Assembly: GCF_025979705.1 (NCBI RefSeq)
Contig: NZ_CP110137.1
Coordinates: forward strand, 62,001-126,000
Reading direction: 5' to 3'
Length of the DNA stretch: 64,000 nt
From: Hymenobacter sp. YIM 151858-1
GTDB taxonomy: Bacteria; Bacteroidota; Bacteroidia; Cytophagales; Hymenobacteraceae
Positions 16,051-24,385 of this stretch are shown here, one piece after another. The notes below the pieces were generated by a model, which was not told the DNA's origin, did not search any database, and saw only the letters and a program-made list of their open reading frames with translations. A program made the position numbers and the translations under genes. The stretch's first letter is position 1. Each line of letters begins with the position of its first letter.

Positions 16051-16923
16051 GCTAGACACTCTTCGGATGTTGTTTGCAGATGGGTTTCGAAGTGGTTGGG
16101 TGAGCGATAAGCGAGGGCCGAGTGGCGCCGCTCGTCGTTGTAGTAGGCCATGTAGTGGCTGAGTTCGAGGCGTGCCTCTTCCAGACCGGCAAAGCGGCCG
16201 CCGTCGAGTAATTCGGTCTTGAGCCGGCTCCAGAAGGTCTAGGCTTGCGCGTTGTCGTAGCAATTGCCGCGCCGGCTCATGCTTTGCTCAACCGCATGCT
16301 CCCTCAGCAAGTCGCGGAAGCGGGTGGCCGTGTACTGGCTGCCCTGGTCGGAATGCACGACGAGTCCGGGGGGCGGCTGGCGCACGGCCAGTGCCCGGCG
16401 CAGGGCTTCGCTCACGAGGTCCTTGGGCATGGTTTCGCGCACGTCCCACCCGACCACCTTGCGCGAGCACGCGTCCTGCCAGCCGGCCAGGTAGAGCCAG
16501 CCGCCGCCCTGCTTGGGCAAGCAGGTGATGTCGCCGACCCAGACCTGATTCGGGGCGGTGGGGCGCGGCTGGTCCAGCAACCGGTTGGGGGCTACGCGCC
16601 GGCCGTGGGCCGAATCGGTGGTGCGCTCACGCAAACGAGCGGGGCTGCTGGGCCCGCAAGCCGTGGGCGGTGAGCACGCGCCGAATGCGCCACCGCCTTA
16701 CCGGGTGGCCTTCAGCCTGCAGCTCGGCGCGCAGCCTACGCGTGCCGTAGCGCCGCCCGTGGCGCTGGAACGCCCGCACCACCGCCCGCTCCCAGGCCGG
16801 AGTCGGTTGCCCACGCCGCTGCCGCCAGGCGTAGTAGCTGCTCGGGGCCACCTGCAGCACCGTGCACAGCTTACGCACCGGCACGGCGGCGCGATGCCGG
16901 TCGATGAAGCGGTAGCGGCTCAC
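16051..16923 (-). pseudogene. IS3 orfB transposase, broken
   Basis: An N-terminal HTH_21 part (SRYRFIDRHRAAVPVRKLC; YYAWRQR) is followed by a frameshift near 16630 into the integrase core: WVGDITCLP (first Asp) and VVHSDQGSQYTATRF (second Asp). At GNCYDNAQA the next codon is TAG (16241-16239), exactly where IS3 transposases have the third catalytic residue Glu of NAxAESFW. The remaining frame beyond (FWSRLKTELLDGGRF, MAYYNDERRHSALAYRSP) is intact to about 16051. Confidence 0.85.
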
Positions 16924-16939
16924 GGCGTCTCTCTGCTGA

Positions 16940-17240
16940 GCCTGCGCCTACAGCAGGCAACTGGCCAAGGCTTTTTTTAAGATGTACCGCTCGCGTTCAC
17001 CCGTTGCAGTTCGGCGCGTAGCGCACGCACTTCCGGGTCGTGGGCCAACTCTTCACTGCCCAACTCGGCGGCGGCTTGTTGCTGCTGCCAGCGGTAAAGC
17101 AGCTTCTCGCTGATGCCCAATTGCCGGGCCGCGGCCCGGGTCGAGCGGCTTTCGCCGGCCAGGCGCAAGGCTTCGGCCTAGAACGCGTCGTCGTATTTGA
17201 GCCGCTTATCCAGCTTGCTTACCTGCAGGGGTATTGCCAT
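16940..17240 (-). pseudogene. IS3 orfA, broken
   Basis: From ATG 17240 the frame reads KLDKRLKYDDAF, then TAG (17180-17178), then AEALRLAGESRSTRAAARQL and ISEKLLYRWQQQ, the HTH of IS3 OrfA. A frameshift near 16990 separates the leucine-zipper end, which continues in another frame as YILKKALASCLL. Two lesions make it non-functional. Confidence 0.75.
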
Positions 17241-17326
17241 GACGGTAGGAAAATACGTCCGAATTCCTTCCGGCCTCACTGGACCACCTCAACTGCACCG
17301 TCTCGGGCTGGGTCAAGACGTGGAGG

Positions 17327-18481
17327 CTACTGACGCTGTTGGTTGCTGAACAGCAACACGCGGGTAAATAGAGAAAGACTGAGTTTCGACTGCTTCGATT
17401 TATCATCATCAGACGTGTCATTATCGCCAATGTCGTAGAATCCGAGGCTGAGGCCAACCACTGGATTAAAAGAATTTTGGTCCTTCAAGAAGAAAATTCC
17501 CATACTCGGAGTGGTACGCGGTTTCGTAAGGGCTGATTTGGGATAGGACTCCGTTGTTTGGGACAGCAATACGCCTACGTTGTCAAGAAAGTGTGGTACC
17601 AAATAGAGATCAGTTACGAGGGATCTAGCAGCCTGCTCCTTGTAGGTGCCTGTGTAGACGGTTTCCTTCGTAACAATCTTGCGCGTTGTGCCATTAGTGG
17701 GGTCAACAACTTGGCGCGTATCCTCGCGCGTGCTTTCATCGAGTTTGTCGAAAGTATTAGTACGTTTCCAACCATATGTAGCACCTCCTAACACCGTAAA
17801 CTTCCATAATCGAGCTTGCCAATAATTCAGCCCGATACTAAGGTCAGGTGCACTAAAGGTTTCTTTTTGTATCTGCTTATCGAAAATCGTATCAGGTAAG
17901 AAGCGCTTAAATTTGGAGCCTGCGAAACCTGCATTCAGCACAAACCAAAGGTCACGCGCCGGTACGGTGTTATCGAGTAACCTGCCGACCACCCGCTCCC
18001 GCTCATTCACGTCTTCGATCTTACTAGCTGCATCTAAGGCAGTTTCTAAAGATGCGCCTAGACCCTGTTTGAAAATCTGCCACCCAAAGCGAGCCTTGGC
18101 TGATGCACCGGTCACTAAATCGCCACTCTTAAGAATGGATGCAATATCATTCTTGATTTCCCCAGCCGCTGACAAGCCGAAGAAGACATCGTGCTTGTCA
18201 CCTCGTGGTGAGTAGCTGTACAGGTTCAAATCAGCCTTTTTCTCCAATGTGGAGAAGGCTAAGAAGCCAAGGCTGGTGGCGGATGTTTTTTTGCCATCGT
18301 CCTTCTTCTCTTCGCAGCAGCTAGTCGCTTTCTTCTCAACTCCTTGATTGTTCAGACTTAGCGAGGAGCCACCAATTTGCTGCTGCAGTAAGTACTGACC
18401 GTGGGCTGACTGAGCCAAGGTTAATCCCGTTGCTAGAATTATCCAACTCCAGTGTCGGTATGTTTGTGGTGCACCTATCAT
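17327..18481 (-). CDS. Exported hypothetical protein, probable outer-membrane barrel
   Basis: With the ATG at 18481 the protein is 384 residues and starts with a signal peptide (WSWIILATGLTLAQSAHGQ). The body alternates short amphipathic strands and polar loops (LSIGLNYWQARLWKFTVLGG, NPVVGLSLGFYDIG, LSLSLFTRVLLF), which fits a porin-like beta-barrel, plus two adjacent cysteines and a Lys-rich patch near the N-terminus. No family recognised. It lies 14 bp after the gene ending at 18495 on the same strand, so they are probably co-transcribed. The IS3 element sits 35 bp past its stop. Confidence 0.6.
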   Translation of the reverse strand: MIGAPQTYRHWSWIILATGLTLAQSAHGQYLLQQQIGGSSLSLNNQGVEKKATSCCEEKKDDGKKTSATSLGFLAFSTLEKKADLNLYSYSPRGDKHDVFFGLSAAGEIKNDIASILKSGDLVTGASAKARFGWQIFKQGLGASLETALDAASKIEDVNERERVVGRLLDNTVPARDLWFVLNAGFAGSKFKRFLPDTIFDKQIQKETFSAPDLSIGLNYWQARLWKFTVLGGATYGWKRTNTFDKLDESTREDTRQVVDPTNGTTRKIVTKETVYTGTYKEQAARSLVTDLYLVPHFLDNVGVLLSQTTESYPKSALTKPRTTPSMGIFFLKDQNSFNPVVGLSLGFYDIGDNDTSDDDKSKQSKLSLSLFTRVLLFSNQQRQ

Positions 18482-18494
18482 GTGGCTTTGTTCT

Positions 18495-18857
18495 CTAATT
18501 GCTGGCGATTCCTGCTCCTGCCGCACCGGCAGGAGCAGGAATCGGCACACGAATTTCCTTCACAAAAGCCCCGTAGCCATTATTGTTGAACGTTCCCCCG
18601 CTCAGAGAAAAAGGACCAGCTTTGCGTCCATCAATGGTAACTTCCATCGTGCAGGTTGTTCGCGGGTTACCAACTACCACGACTAATAAGTCCAAGTCGT
18701 TGTCAGCTTCAATATGAAAGTCGTTGAACTTAGCCTCCCATTTTCCTTGGACAAGACGGAAATAATCGTCCGGCTTGAGTCGGCGGCCTTCTAGGTTGCA
18801 GTAGTCTACCCAGCGTGCGGCAGAATCGATGGAGATCAATAAATTGACAAGCGGCAT
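18495..18857 (-). CDS. Hypothetical protein
   Basis: A 120-residue protein with a compact beta-rich sequence (NLLISIDSAARWVDYCNLEG, DLDLLVVVVGNPRTTCTMEV, GAFVKEIRVPIP) and an Ala/Pro/Gly tail. No signal peptide and no family recognised. It is first in a two-gene unit with the exported barrel-like protein, which may mean a cytoplasmic or secreted partner. Start ATG 18857 follows an AT-rich spacer that could hold a promoter. Confidence 0.6.
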   Translation of the reverse strand: MPLVNLLISIDSAARWVDYCNLEGRRLKPDDYFRLVQGKWEAKFNDFHIEADNDLDLLVVVVGNPRTTCTMEVTIDGRKAGPFSLSGGTFNNNGYGAFVKEIRVPIPAPAGAAGAGIASN

Positions 18858-18959
18858 GGGTGAAGGGTTTTGTTGAATATTTTATTTGCCTTAAACATAA
18901 ATATTGGCTTGTCTGCGCGCACTACAGATACAGTGCTTAGTATGGATAGGTCTAGACAG

Positions 18960-19649
18960 TTATCGTGTTATCTGAAGAGTTTCCACACTGTGCTGCATTT
19001 CAAACTTAAAAGTGCAAGCCCCTGACTTCTCCCTTACTCTACTAAAATCAATATTTTCAATTGTCAGCAACTGAAAATCTGAAATCATCTCGCCTTGGAG
19101 TCTATCAAGTGGTATCTTATACGGGTATACTGTAAAGCCTTTATACTTATTACCATGATCAGTTTCAAACGAATATGCGCTTGTTAAAAGCGTCATGTTA
19201 TCGCCAAAAGGCATTTGCATTGCATTATGTGGGGTAGAAATACTTGTAACTTCTTCGAGTAAATCTAGGTGAATGTGCCCTGTAAGAATCTGACTCCTAC
19301 TAACTAGAGTATTACCTTCACGGTGACCATGAGAGGAAGCGTTGGCATAACCAACTTCCCGGCCCTGTTCGTCATATATCCCAGCTTGTCGCCATGCCAA
19401 TGCATGAAAGCCATCGGAAAGGGTATGGATATTTTTAGCTCTTCCTTGCTGCTTTGCACAAACCCCAAGCATTCTATCACAACAGATTAGAATAACAAAC
19501 GCTGGGTCCCAGTGCATTGGGACATTGTCCATCTGCATCTGCATCTCGTAACGCCCGTTGTCGAAGTCAGCCAAGCCAGTACCAATAACTTCAAGAGGAG
19601 TATTATTGACACAGCCTGTCAATTTGTAATCTACATCGAGTATGTTCAT
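18960..19649 (-). CDS. Hypothetical protein
   Basis: With the ATG at 19649 the protein is 229 residues, starting NILDVDYKLTGCVNN; an upstream ATG at 19760 adds a Leu/Cys-rich stretch that looks untranslated. Sequence is mixed alpha/beta with GRYEMQMQMDNVPMHWDPAF, SQILTGHIHLDLLEEV and YKGFTVYPYKIPLDRL. No family recognised. Codon use is more AT-rich than the GC-rich genes nearby, like the two genes downstream on the same strand, suggesting a transferred block. Confidence 0.55.
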   Translation of the reverse strand: MNILDVDYKLTGCVNNTPLEVIGTGLADFDNGRYEMQMQMDNVPMHWDPAFVILICCDRMLGVCAKQQGRAKNIHTLSDGFHALAWRQAGIYDEQGREVGYANASSHGHREGNTLVSRSQILTGHIHLDLLEEVTSISTPHNAMQMPFGDNMTLLTSAYSFETDHGNKYKGFTVYPYKIPLDRLQGEMISDFQLLTIENIDFSRVREKSGACTFKFEMQHSVETLQITR

Positions 19650-19782
19650 GGCTATGGCGTTTAGGGGGTACCTCAGTTCGTGATAGGTTAGCGCTAAGCA
19701 CTTTTTTTGTAAGCTATGGCACATCAGTGTCAGCACTGAATGTTTAATCAAAAGGTTCAAGCCTTACCATCGGACCATAATG

Positions 19783-19823
19783 GCTGTCACACTTTCCAGG
19801 CTCCGTTTAGAAAATGTGACAGC
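19783..19823. repeat. Inverted repeat
   Basis: GCTGTCACA (19783-19791) pairs with 19815-19823. It marks a jump from the AT-rich gene block to a GC-rich gene-free stretch. From 19824 to 20296 I see no supported gene. Confidence 0.4.
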
Positions 19824-20296
19824 TACCCAGGAAGGGTGCGCCGGGGCCCAACCGCGGACAGGGCCCGCCGGTAGCGACCGGTAGCAGCGCGGCTATTTGT
19901 GGCAGTCCGAACGAGGCGTATTGTATTCCGGCCGCCTCGTGTTCTCCCAGTGTAGGTGTGGCCCGCGAGCATGGGTTGATGCGGGCCTGCAGGGATCCTC
20001 CGACCATTGCTCCTGCTCTTCCTGAAAGACGTGGCCACCGCATGGTGGCAGCGTTCCCATCGCTCTGCTGCACCGCCTTCCCCTACTCCTCGTTTACGGT
20101 GCCGCTACTGGCGCTGGTATCGGCGCTGATATCGGCACCAGTTATCCGTACCGATTCGGCGCCGCTACCCGCTACCGAGAGTGGCAGTATGCTATCATGC
20201 CGACGCGTTTTATAGACGCTCCTTTATGTAATGTAACAGCTCTTATACTTTCTCTCCACAACCATATATTGACGCTGAAGGCCTCAATCACCGCTC

Positions 20297-21574
20297 ATGC
20301 AAATAGCCTACTTTTCCCACAGCTACCGCCCCATCGATACCTATGTGGTAGATCACTTCGCGAAGCTTATGCGCAGTGCAGGGGTAACACCTAGCCTCGA
20401 TCCACCGTCGGACAAAGTCAACGCAGCCAAATTAGAACGGCACCTCAATGCTAGCGACGGCATGGTTGCCGTTCTCACCGTACGCGACGGCGGCGTGTCG
20501 GCCCACATCCTGTATGAAATCAGTTTGTGCCTACGCGCGCGCAAACCCCTGCTGGTATTTGTCGAAGACTGTCTGCCCAACCATTTGGTGCCACAGCGTA
20601 TCCTGCAGTACCGTTTCTCACGCACCTCGTTGTTGCGGCAAGTCAGGGAGCATCGCCATGCGTTTCAGATCCTGAAGCAGTACATCGGAGCTGAGCCTCC
20701 TCCCCGTTACCAACCATCTGCTTTACGCCAAACGTGTATGTTAATTGGAGCAAGTGCGCTAACTCCCAATGACCTCTCAACAACCTGTCATCACCTTAAC
20801 ATCAGCGGATACGAGCTTGCTGTTTTAGCCCAGGCACCTGAACAGTTGAAAGAGGGCGATTTACACGAAGCGATTGCTAACGCTAACCTAGCGATTCATA
20901 TAGTCGATGATCTGTCGCCCACAGTGAATTATGTCGCGGGCATTGCGCGTGCAACGCTGGTACCAACCATTTCTTTGACTTGTGAACCAGCGTATAGCTA
21001 TGATAGTACTGTACCAAGGGAATACCAACCTAAATTCGTCGCGGCCGATCAACACCTCGCTTTGGAGTCTGTTTTGTTGGAAGAGTTGCGCATCTTTAGC
21101 CAAGACTTTCTGGACCTGGATGACCAAGCCGAAGTGGCCAAGTATGCCGACCTTCTGCTGGAGTACGGCGCCCCACAGCGCAGACGCGAACCCGGCGTAC
21201 GCAATTACATCATCGACACGGTTAATATGAACGATCAATACAACGTCAACCAAGCAGGCGCGGTGGGCCCGAATGCCCAAGTGCATAACTCAACCTTCAA
21301 CCAAGTTACATCGGGAGTTAATGACAACGTCGATGTGCAGCAACTCGCCAAAGAACTGACGGCGTTGCGCGAAGCCTTGAGCCGGCACGCTACAGAGCCT
21401 GATCAGTACATCGAGTTAGGGACCGTAGCCGCCGCAGAGAAAGCGGCCGCAGCAGGGGACAGCAACCAAGCTTTGCAGTACCTGAAGAACGCAGGCGCCT
21501 GGGTGTGGGATACTGCGACGAAGGTTGGGATAGGCATTGCCATTCAAGCAGCTAAAACAAGCTTAGGCATATAA
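20297..21574 (+). CDS. TIR-like domain protein with AGAVGPNA-type C-terminal module
   Basis: A 425-residue protein in at least two modules. Residues 1-115 read as a TIR/SEFIR-like domain: IAYFSHSYRPID at the start, the central GMVAVLTVRDGG and ILYEISLCLRARKPLLVFVE, where the Glu of the helix could be the NAD-hydrolysing residue. A second Rossmann-like part (about 145-240, TCMLIGASALTPNDL, AIHIVDDLSP) resembles a nucleotide/NAD sensor. The C-terminus has NDQYNVNQAGAVGPNAQVHN (about 312-331) and a helical end with LKNAGAWVWDTATKVGIGIA, a module seen with the AGAVGPNA motif on otherwise unrelated bacterial conflict proteins. It has no partner gene alongside. Defence role is inferred; the N-terminal fold should be tested. 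Confidence 0.6.
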   Translation: MQIAYFSHSYRPIDTYVVDHFAKLMRSAGVTPSLDPPSDKVNAAKLERHLNASDGMVAVLTVRDGGVSAHILYEISLCLRARKPLLVFVEDCLPNHLVPQRILQYRFSRTSLLRQVREHRHAFQILKQYIGAEPPPRYQPSALRQTCMLIGASALTPNDLSTTCHHLNISGYELAVLAQAPEQLKEGDLHEAIANANLAIHIVDDLSPTVNYVAGIARATLVPTISLTCEPAYSYDSTVPREYQPKFVAADQHLALESVLLEELRIFSQDFLDLDDQAEVAKYADLLLEYGAPQRRREPGVRNYIIDTVNMNDQYNVNQAGAVGPNAQVHNSTFNQVTSGVNDNVDVQQLAKELTALREALSRHATEPDQYIELGTVAAAEKAAAAGDSNQALQYLKNAGAWVWDTATKVGIGIAIQAAKTSLGI

Positions 21575-21713
21575 TGCGTGTGCTCCACCGCTCTATCATC
21601 TATCGCACAAGCTTTTCACTAACGTAGTGACTTGATCACTGCTGTATGATTTGGTGTCCGTAAAAGGGTATCTAAAACGCCCGTTTTACGAGCACACCAG
21701 CACTATGCGCAAA

Positions 21714-21742
21714 CGCCCTAGAAACGCCATGTTTCTAGGGCG
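21714..21742 (+). terminator. Strong hairpin terminator
   Basis: CGCCCTAGAAAC (21714-21725) pairs perfectly with 21731-21742 across a five-base loop. It follows the TIR-like gene by 140 bp and also lies next to the IS5 remnant. The tail is T-poor, so termination is probable but not certain. Confidence 0.55.
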
Positions 21743-21769
21743 TCGTGCCCCTCCCTTTTCTGGACATGT

Positions 21770-21940
21770 TAGAGCATATTGAGTAATAGGCGATGCGATT
21801 GAGTACGATGTGCGCCGGGTGGTTCCAAGAGGCGTGGCTTTTTGGTAGGTGCTCGTCGTCCACTACGAGGCCGCAGAATTAGTTGAGCAAGGCAAAGGTT
21901 CGCTCGACGACCCAACGCTGAGCTACGGGAACAAAGATTC
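21770..21940 (-). pseudogene. IS5-type transposase C-terminal remnant
   Basis: The minus strand reads FVPVAQRWVVERTFALLN, a stop (TAA), then further family-like sequence (DDEHLPKSHASW, HIVLNRIAYY). The R-W-V-V-E-R-T-F-A motif with the catalytic Glu is the signature of an IS5-family transposase C-terminus. No N-terminal part is left. Confidence 0.7.
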
Positions 21941-22003
21941 AGGCCGAAGGCGGACGACTGACAATCGGCTCGAAAAGGAAACATACTGCTAGATTCTGCT
22001 AGA

Positions 22004-22028
22004 TTCCGATAATTAAAAGTTATCGGAA
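22004..22028. repeat. Inverted repeat beside a tandem 10-mer
   Basis: TTCCGATAA (22004-22012) pairs with 22020-22028. Immediately before it TGCTAGATTC occurs twice in tandem. Possibly an old insertion junction between the IS5 remnant and the IS1 element. Confidence 0.35.
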
Positions 22029-22193
22029 CCTATGAGGTTGTGAAGTAATAGATCGAGCTAGGTATGATCCGAGCATTTTTTAAACAGTGGCTCCACGGGC
22101 CAACACGCAGGCATTGCTACAGTATCTTAGACAGGGTTCCGTTTTTCTTGGCGCGTAGCAAGAGCACCGCTTGTAGGAGCATCTGCTTGCACT

Positions 22194-23131
22194 GAAGCTG
22201 TTTAGGAAGTCGATTTTCGGCTGATACGTCGCAGAAACGAGACGACAAAAGCCAACCAGTGAAAGGCTAACCAATCCTCGACGGTTGTCTCATAGCGCAC
22301 GAGCAAGGTCCTGAAGCTGTCGAGCCAAGCGTGGGCGTGCTCGGCCATCGTGCGGCGGCGGTAGAGTTGCTCGTCGAAGTAGACGTAGTGCTCGTCGGCC
22401 GCGCCGTTCTTACGCAAGTTGCGGGCTAGGTTGGCTTCGATGCCGCGCCGGGCGCAGGCCTGGCGTAAGCTGCTGGCGTCGAAGGCGCCGTCGGCGTTGA
22501 GAAACAAGCCATCCAGGTCGATGTGGTTCGTTTCGAGCAGTGCGCAGAACTCGGCGAACAAGGGCTCGATCTGGAACAAGTCGTGGTGGTTGCCCGCCTG
22601 CGGCGTGGCGGTGACCAGTGGCTGGCCCCGGTTGTCGGTGAGCAGCAGCTGGGTGCGGGTGAAGGCTTTTTTGCGGCCTTGGTAGCCGACGGCGGCCCCG
22701 CCGTTGTTGGCCGGCGTGTGCGTGCCGTCGAGCTGCACGCTGGACAGTTCCAGCAGGTGCTTGTAGCGGCGCAGCACGCTCAGTCACAAGCGCTTCCACG
22801 AACCGTCTTTGCGCCGCTGGTTGAAGCGGTAGTACACTGTTTGCCAGGCCAGCGGGGCTTGGGAGAAGAACTGCTTGACGGGTACGAACCGCCATTGGCA
22901 GCCGGTCTTGAGCTTGTAGAGGATGGCCTCGACCACCTCGAGCGGGTCGACGCGCAACGGGCGTCCGCCCGTGCGCAGGGGCAGGTGCGGCAGCATACAG
23001 GTGCGGGTGCTATCTTTGGGGAGGACTTCCATGGCGGAGGGAAAGGAGATGGGTCGCACCTCAGATTTCCCGCTTTCGTGGGAGTGTTTGCCATTTAAGC
23101 TTGGGCCAAGCCCCCCTTCTTAAACAGCTTC
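22194..23131 (-). mobile_element. IS5-family insertion sequence nested in IS1
   Basis: Terminal inverted repeats GAAGCTGTTTAGGAAG (22194-22209) and CTTCTTAAACAGCTTC (23116-23131) differ at one position. A 3-bp ACT duplication flanks the element (22191-22193 and 23132-23134). Length 938 bp. Confidence 0.9.
22202..23059 (-). pseudogene. IS5-family transposase with in-frame TGA
   Basis: From ATG 23059 the protein opens with DUF4096-like sequence (VVEAILYKLKTGCQWRFVP, AWQTVYYRFNQRRKDGSW). At codon 92 there is a TGA (22786-22784) where TGG is likely. The same frame then continues LSVLRRYKHLLELSSVQLDG with the DDE core (LDGTHTPANNGG, LNADGAFDASSL) and a C-terminal EHAHAWLDSF with a family Glu. Apart from the TGA the 286-codon frame is complete. 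Readthrough is conceivable but a null mutation is simpler. Confidence 0.8.
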
Positions 23132-23893
23132 ACTTGCTGTAGCATTTGGTGCTGCGTCGAAAGCGGGCCAGGTAGTGGCGCAGCAAGCTGTTGCAACCCT
23201 CCACCGAAGTGGTTTCGGCTTTGCTGCGGTAGTGTATGTGGATCGGCACCAAGGCCCGGTACGGCCGGTAGAAGTCCGTACACACGAGCTGAAACGAGTG
23301 CCGGGCCGACGAGGCAAACAGCCGTGCACCAGTAGCTTCTTCGCGCGCCCCGACCACCTCATCCAGCACCTGCTTCCGCTCACGGTCGACGGCTAGCCAG
23401 ACCCAGCAGGCGTTTTTTTAAGCTGGGCATAGCTGTGCAACTCGTCCACCTCGCCGATGCGCACGTCCTGCCCGGGGCCTCCGCCGCCTGCTGCTCCGCC
23501 CGCCGGCCGTAGGCCCGCATCCACCGCAGGACGGTCACGTTCGACACGTCCAGCACCCGCCCGATGGCGCGTAGGCCCATGCCTTCCAAGTAAAGCCTGA
23601 GGGCCAACTGCCGATGCTCGACGGAGTAGCCCGTGCCCGTGCCGCACGTATAGTTGTAGCCACACAAACGGCAGCGGTAGCGTTGCTCGCCGTTCATGCG
23701 TCCATTTTTGCAGCTCGACCCACTGCCACACCGCGTACACGTCATCTTACAAGATACAACTATCCATGAGGTCGTAGCAATAACCTCGCGCTATACGGGG
23801 GCCTGCGCCACGCGCTGGCGCAAGTCCAAGGAATGCGCTTGTATACTCCCACTTACATACTTGGATGGTCAGCAGCTACACTGTGTGAATATG

Positions 23894-24385
23894 TTATAAG
23901 TTCACTAGTTCTTTCAATACATCTATCGATTTATCAGTAAGAGTTGAATTGTACCAATTAAAACACATTCCATCAGAACTCATTCGAAAACACTCAACTC
24001 CTGACTTGGCTAATTCAGTCTCTTGATGAATAATTATCTGTTGAATTTTATCATCAGTTAACGGCTCTGCTACAAGTATAATTGAACCTAAGTAGAACTC
24101 ATCACTTTCAATGATCGTTTTCATTTGTTCAAACGTAATAGTAGCTAGAGATGTAATCAAATATTTCGCTCCATTAAATATTCCTTCTTGTTCTACCGTT
24201 CCTAATTCATATCCTATGCTGTATAAATAGTTAGGCCCAGTAGTAAATATGTAAAGCGATCTATTCTTACAATAATTATACATTAGATTAGATATACCCT
24301 TTACCCACGATAACCAACTTACTGGATTCATCTCATCAATAGGACAGCACACTTCCCAAACTTGGTAATTTTTAACCTTATTCAT
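23894..24385 (-). CDS. Putative immunity protein for orphan Rhs tip 1
   Basis: A 163-residue, AT-rich, acidic to neutral cytosolic protein (VKNYQVWEVCCPIDEMNPVS, YIFTTGPNYLYSIGYELGT, ILVAEPLTDDKIQQIII). No family recognised. Its ATG overlaps the stop of the upstream Rhs tip in an ATGA, as do the other two tip/immunity pairs in this locus, so it is best explained as the cognate immunity protein. Base composition differs sharply from the Rhs core. Confidence 0.6.
   Translation of the reverse strand: MNKVKNYQVWEVCCPIDEMNPVSWLSWVKGISNLMYNYCKNRSLYIFTTGPNYLYSIGYELGTVEQEGIFNGAKYLITSLATITFEQMKTIIESDEFYLGSIILVAEPLTDDKIQQIIIHQETELAKSGVECFRMSSDGMCFNWYNSTLTDKSIDVLKELVNL

Larger units (their letters stand above)
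16034..17291 (-). mobile_element. Degenerate IS3-family insertion sequence
   Basis: Ends TGAGGTGGTCTAG (16034-16046) and CTGGACCACCTCA (17279-17291) are imperfect inverted repeats; the 1258-bp length and two-ORF content are typical of IS3. No convincing target duplication is seen. Both genes are broken, so the element is dead unless helped in trans. Confidence 0.85.
22117..23745 (-). pseudogene. IS1-family transposase, split by an IS5-type element
   Basis: InsA part from ATG 23745: zinc-binding CTRCGSGSSCKNG and RYRCRLCGYNY, then an HTH (LYLEGMGLRAIGRVLDVSNV). The frame shifts by -1 after AEAP to IGEVDELHSYAQLKK, and by -1 again at an A-run followed by C (around 23413-23420), which matches the A6C slippery site IS1 uses for programmed frameshifting. 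The InsB part reads WVWLAVDRERKQVLDEV to RHYLARFRRSTKCYSK and is cut at 23131 by another IS. Beyond that IS, with one copy of the ACT duplication removed, the frame resumes as CKQMLLQAVLLLRAKKNG and ends in TAG at 22119-22117. Confidence 0.85.

Noticed and set aside
22784-22786. TGA in the IS5-family transposase as a selenocysteine or readthrough codon.
   Set aside because: No downstream stem-loop or conserved Cys at this place; TGG to TGA mutation explains it.
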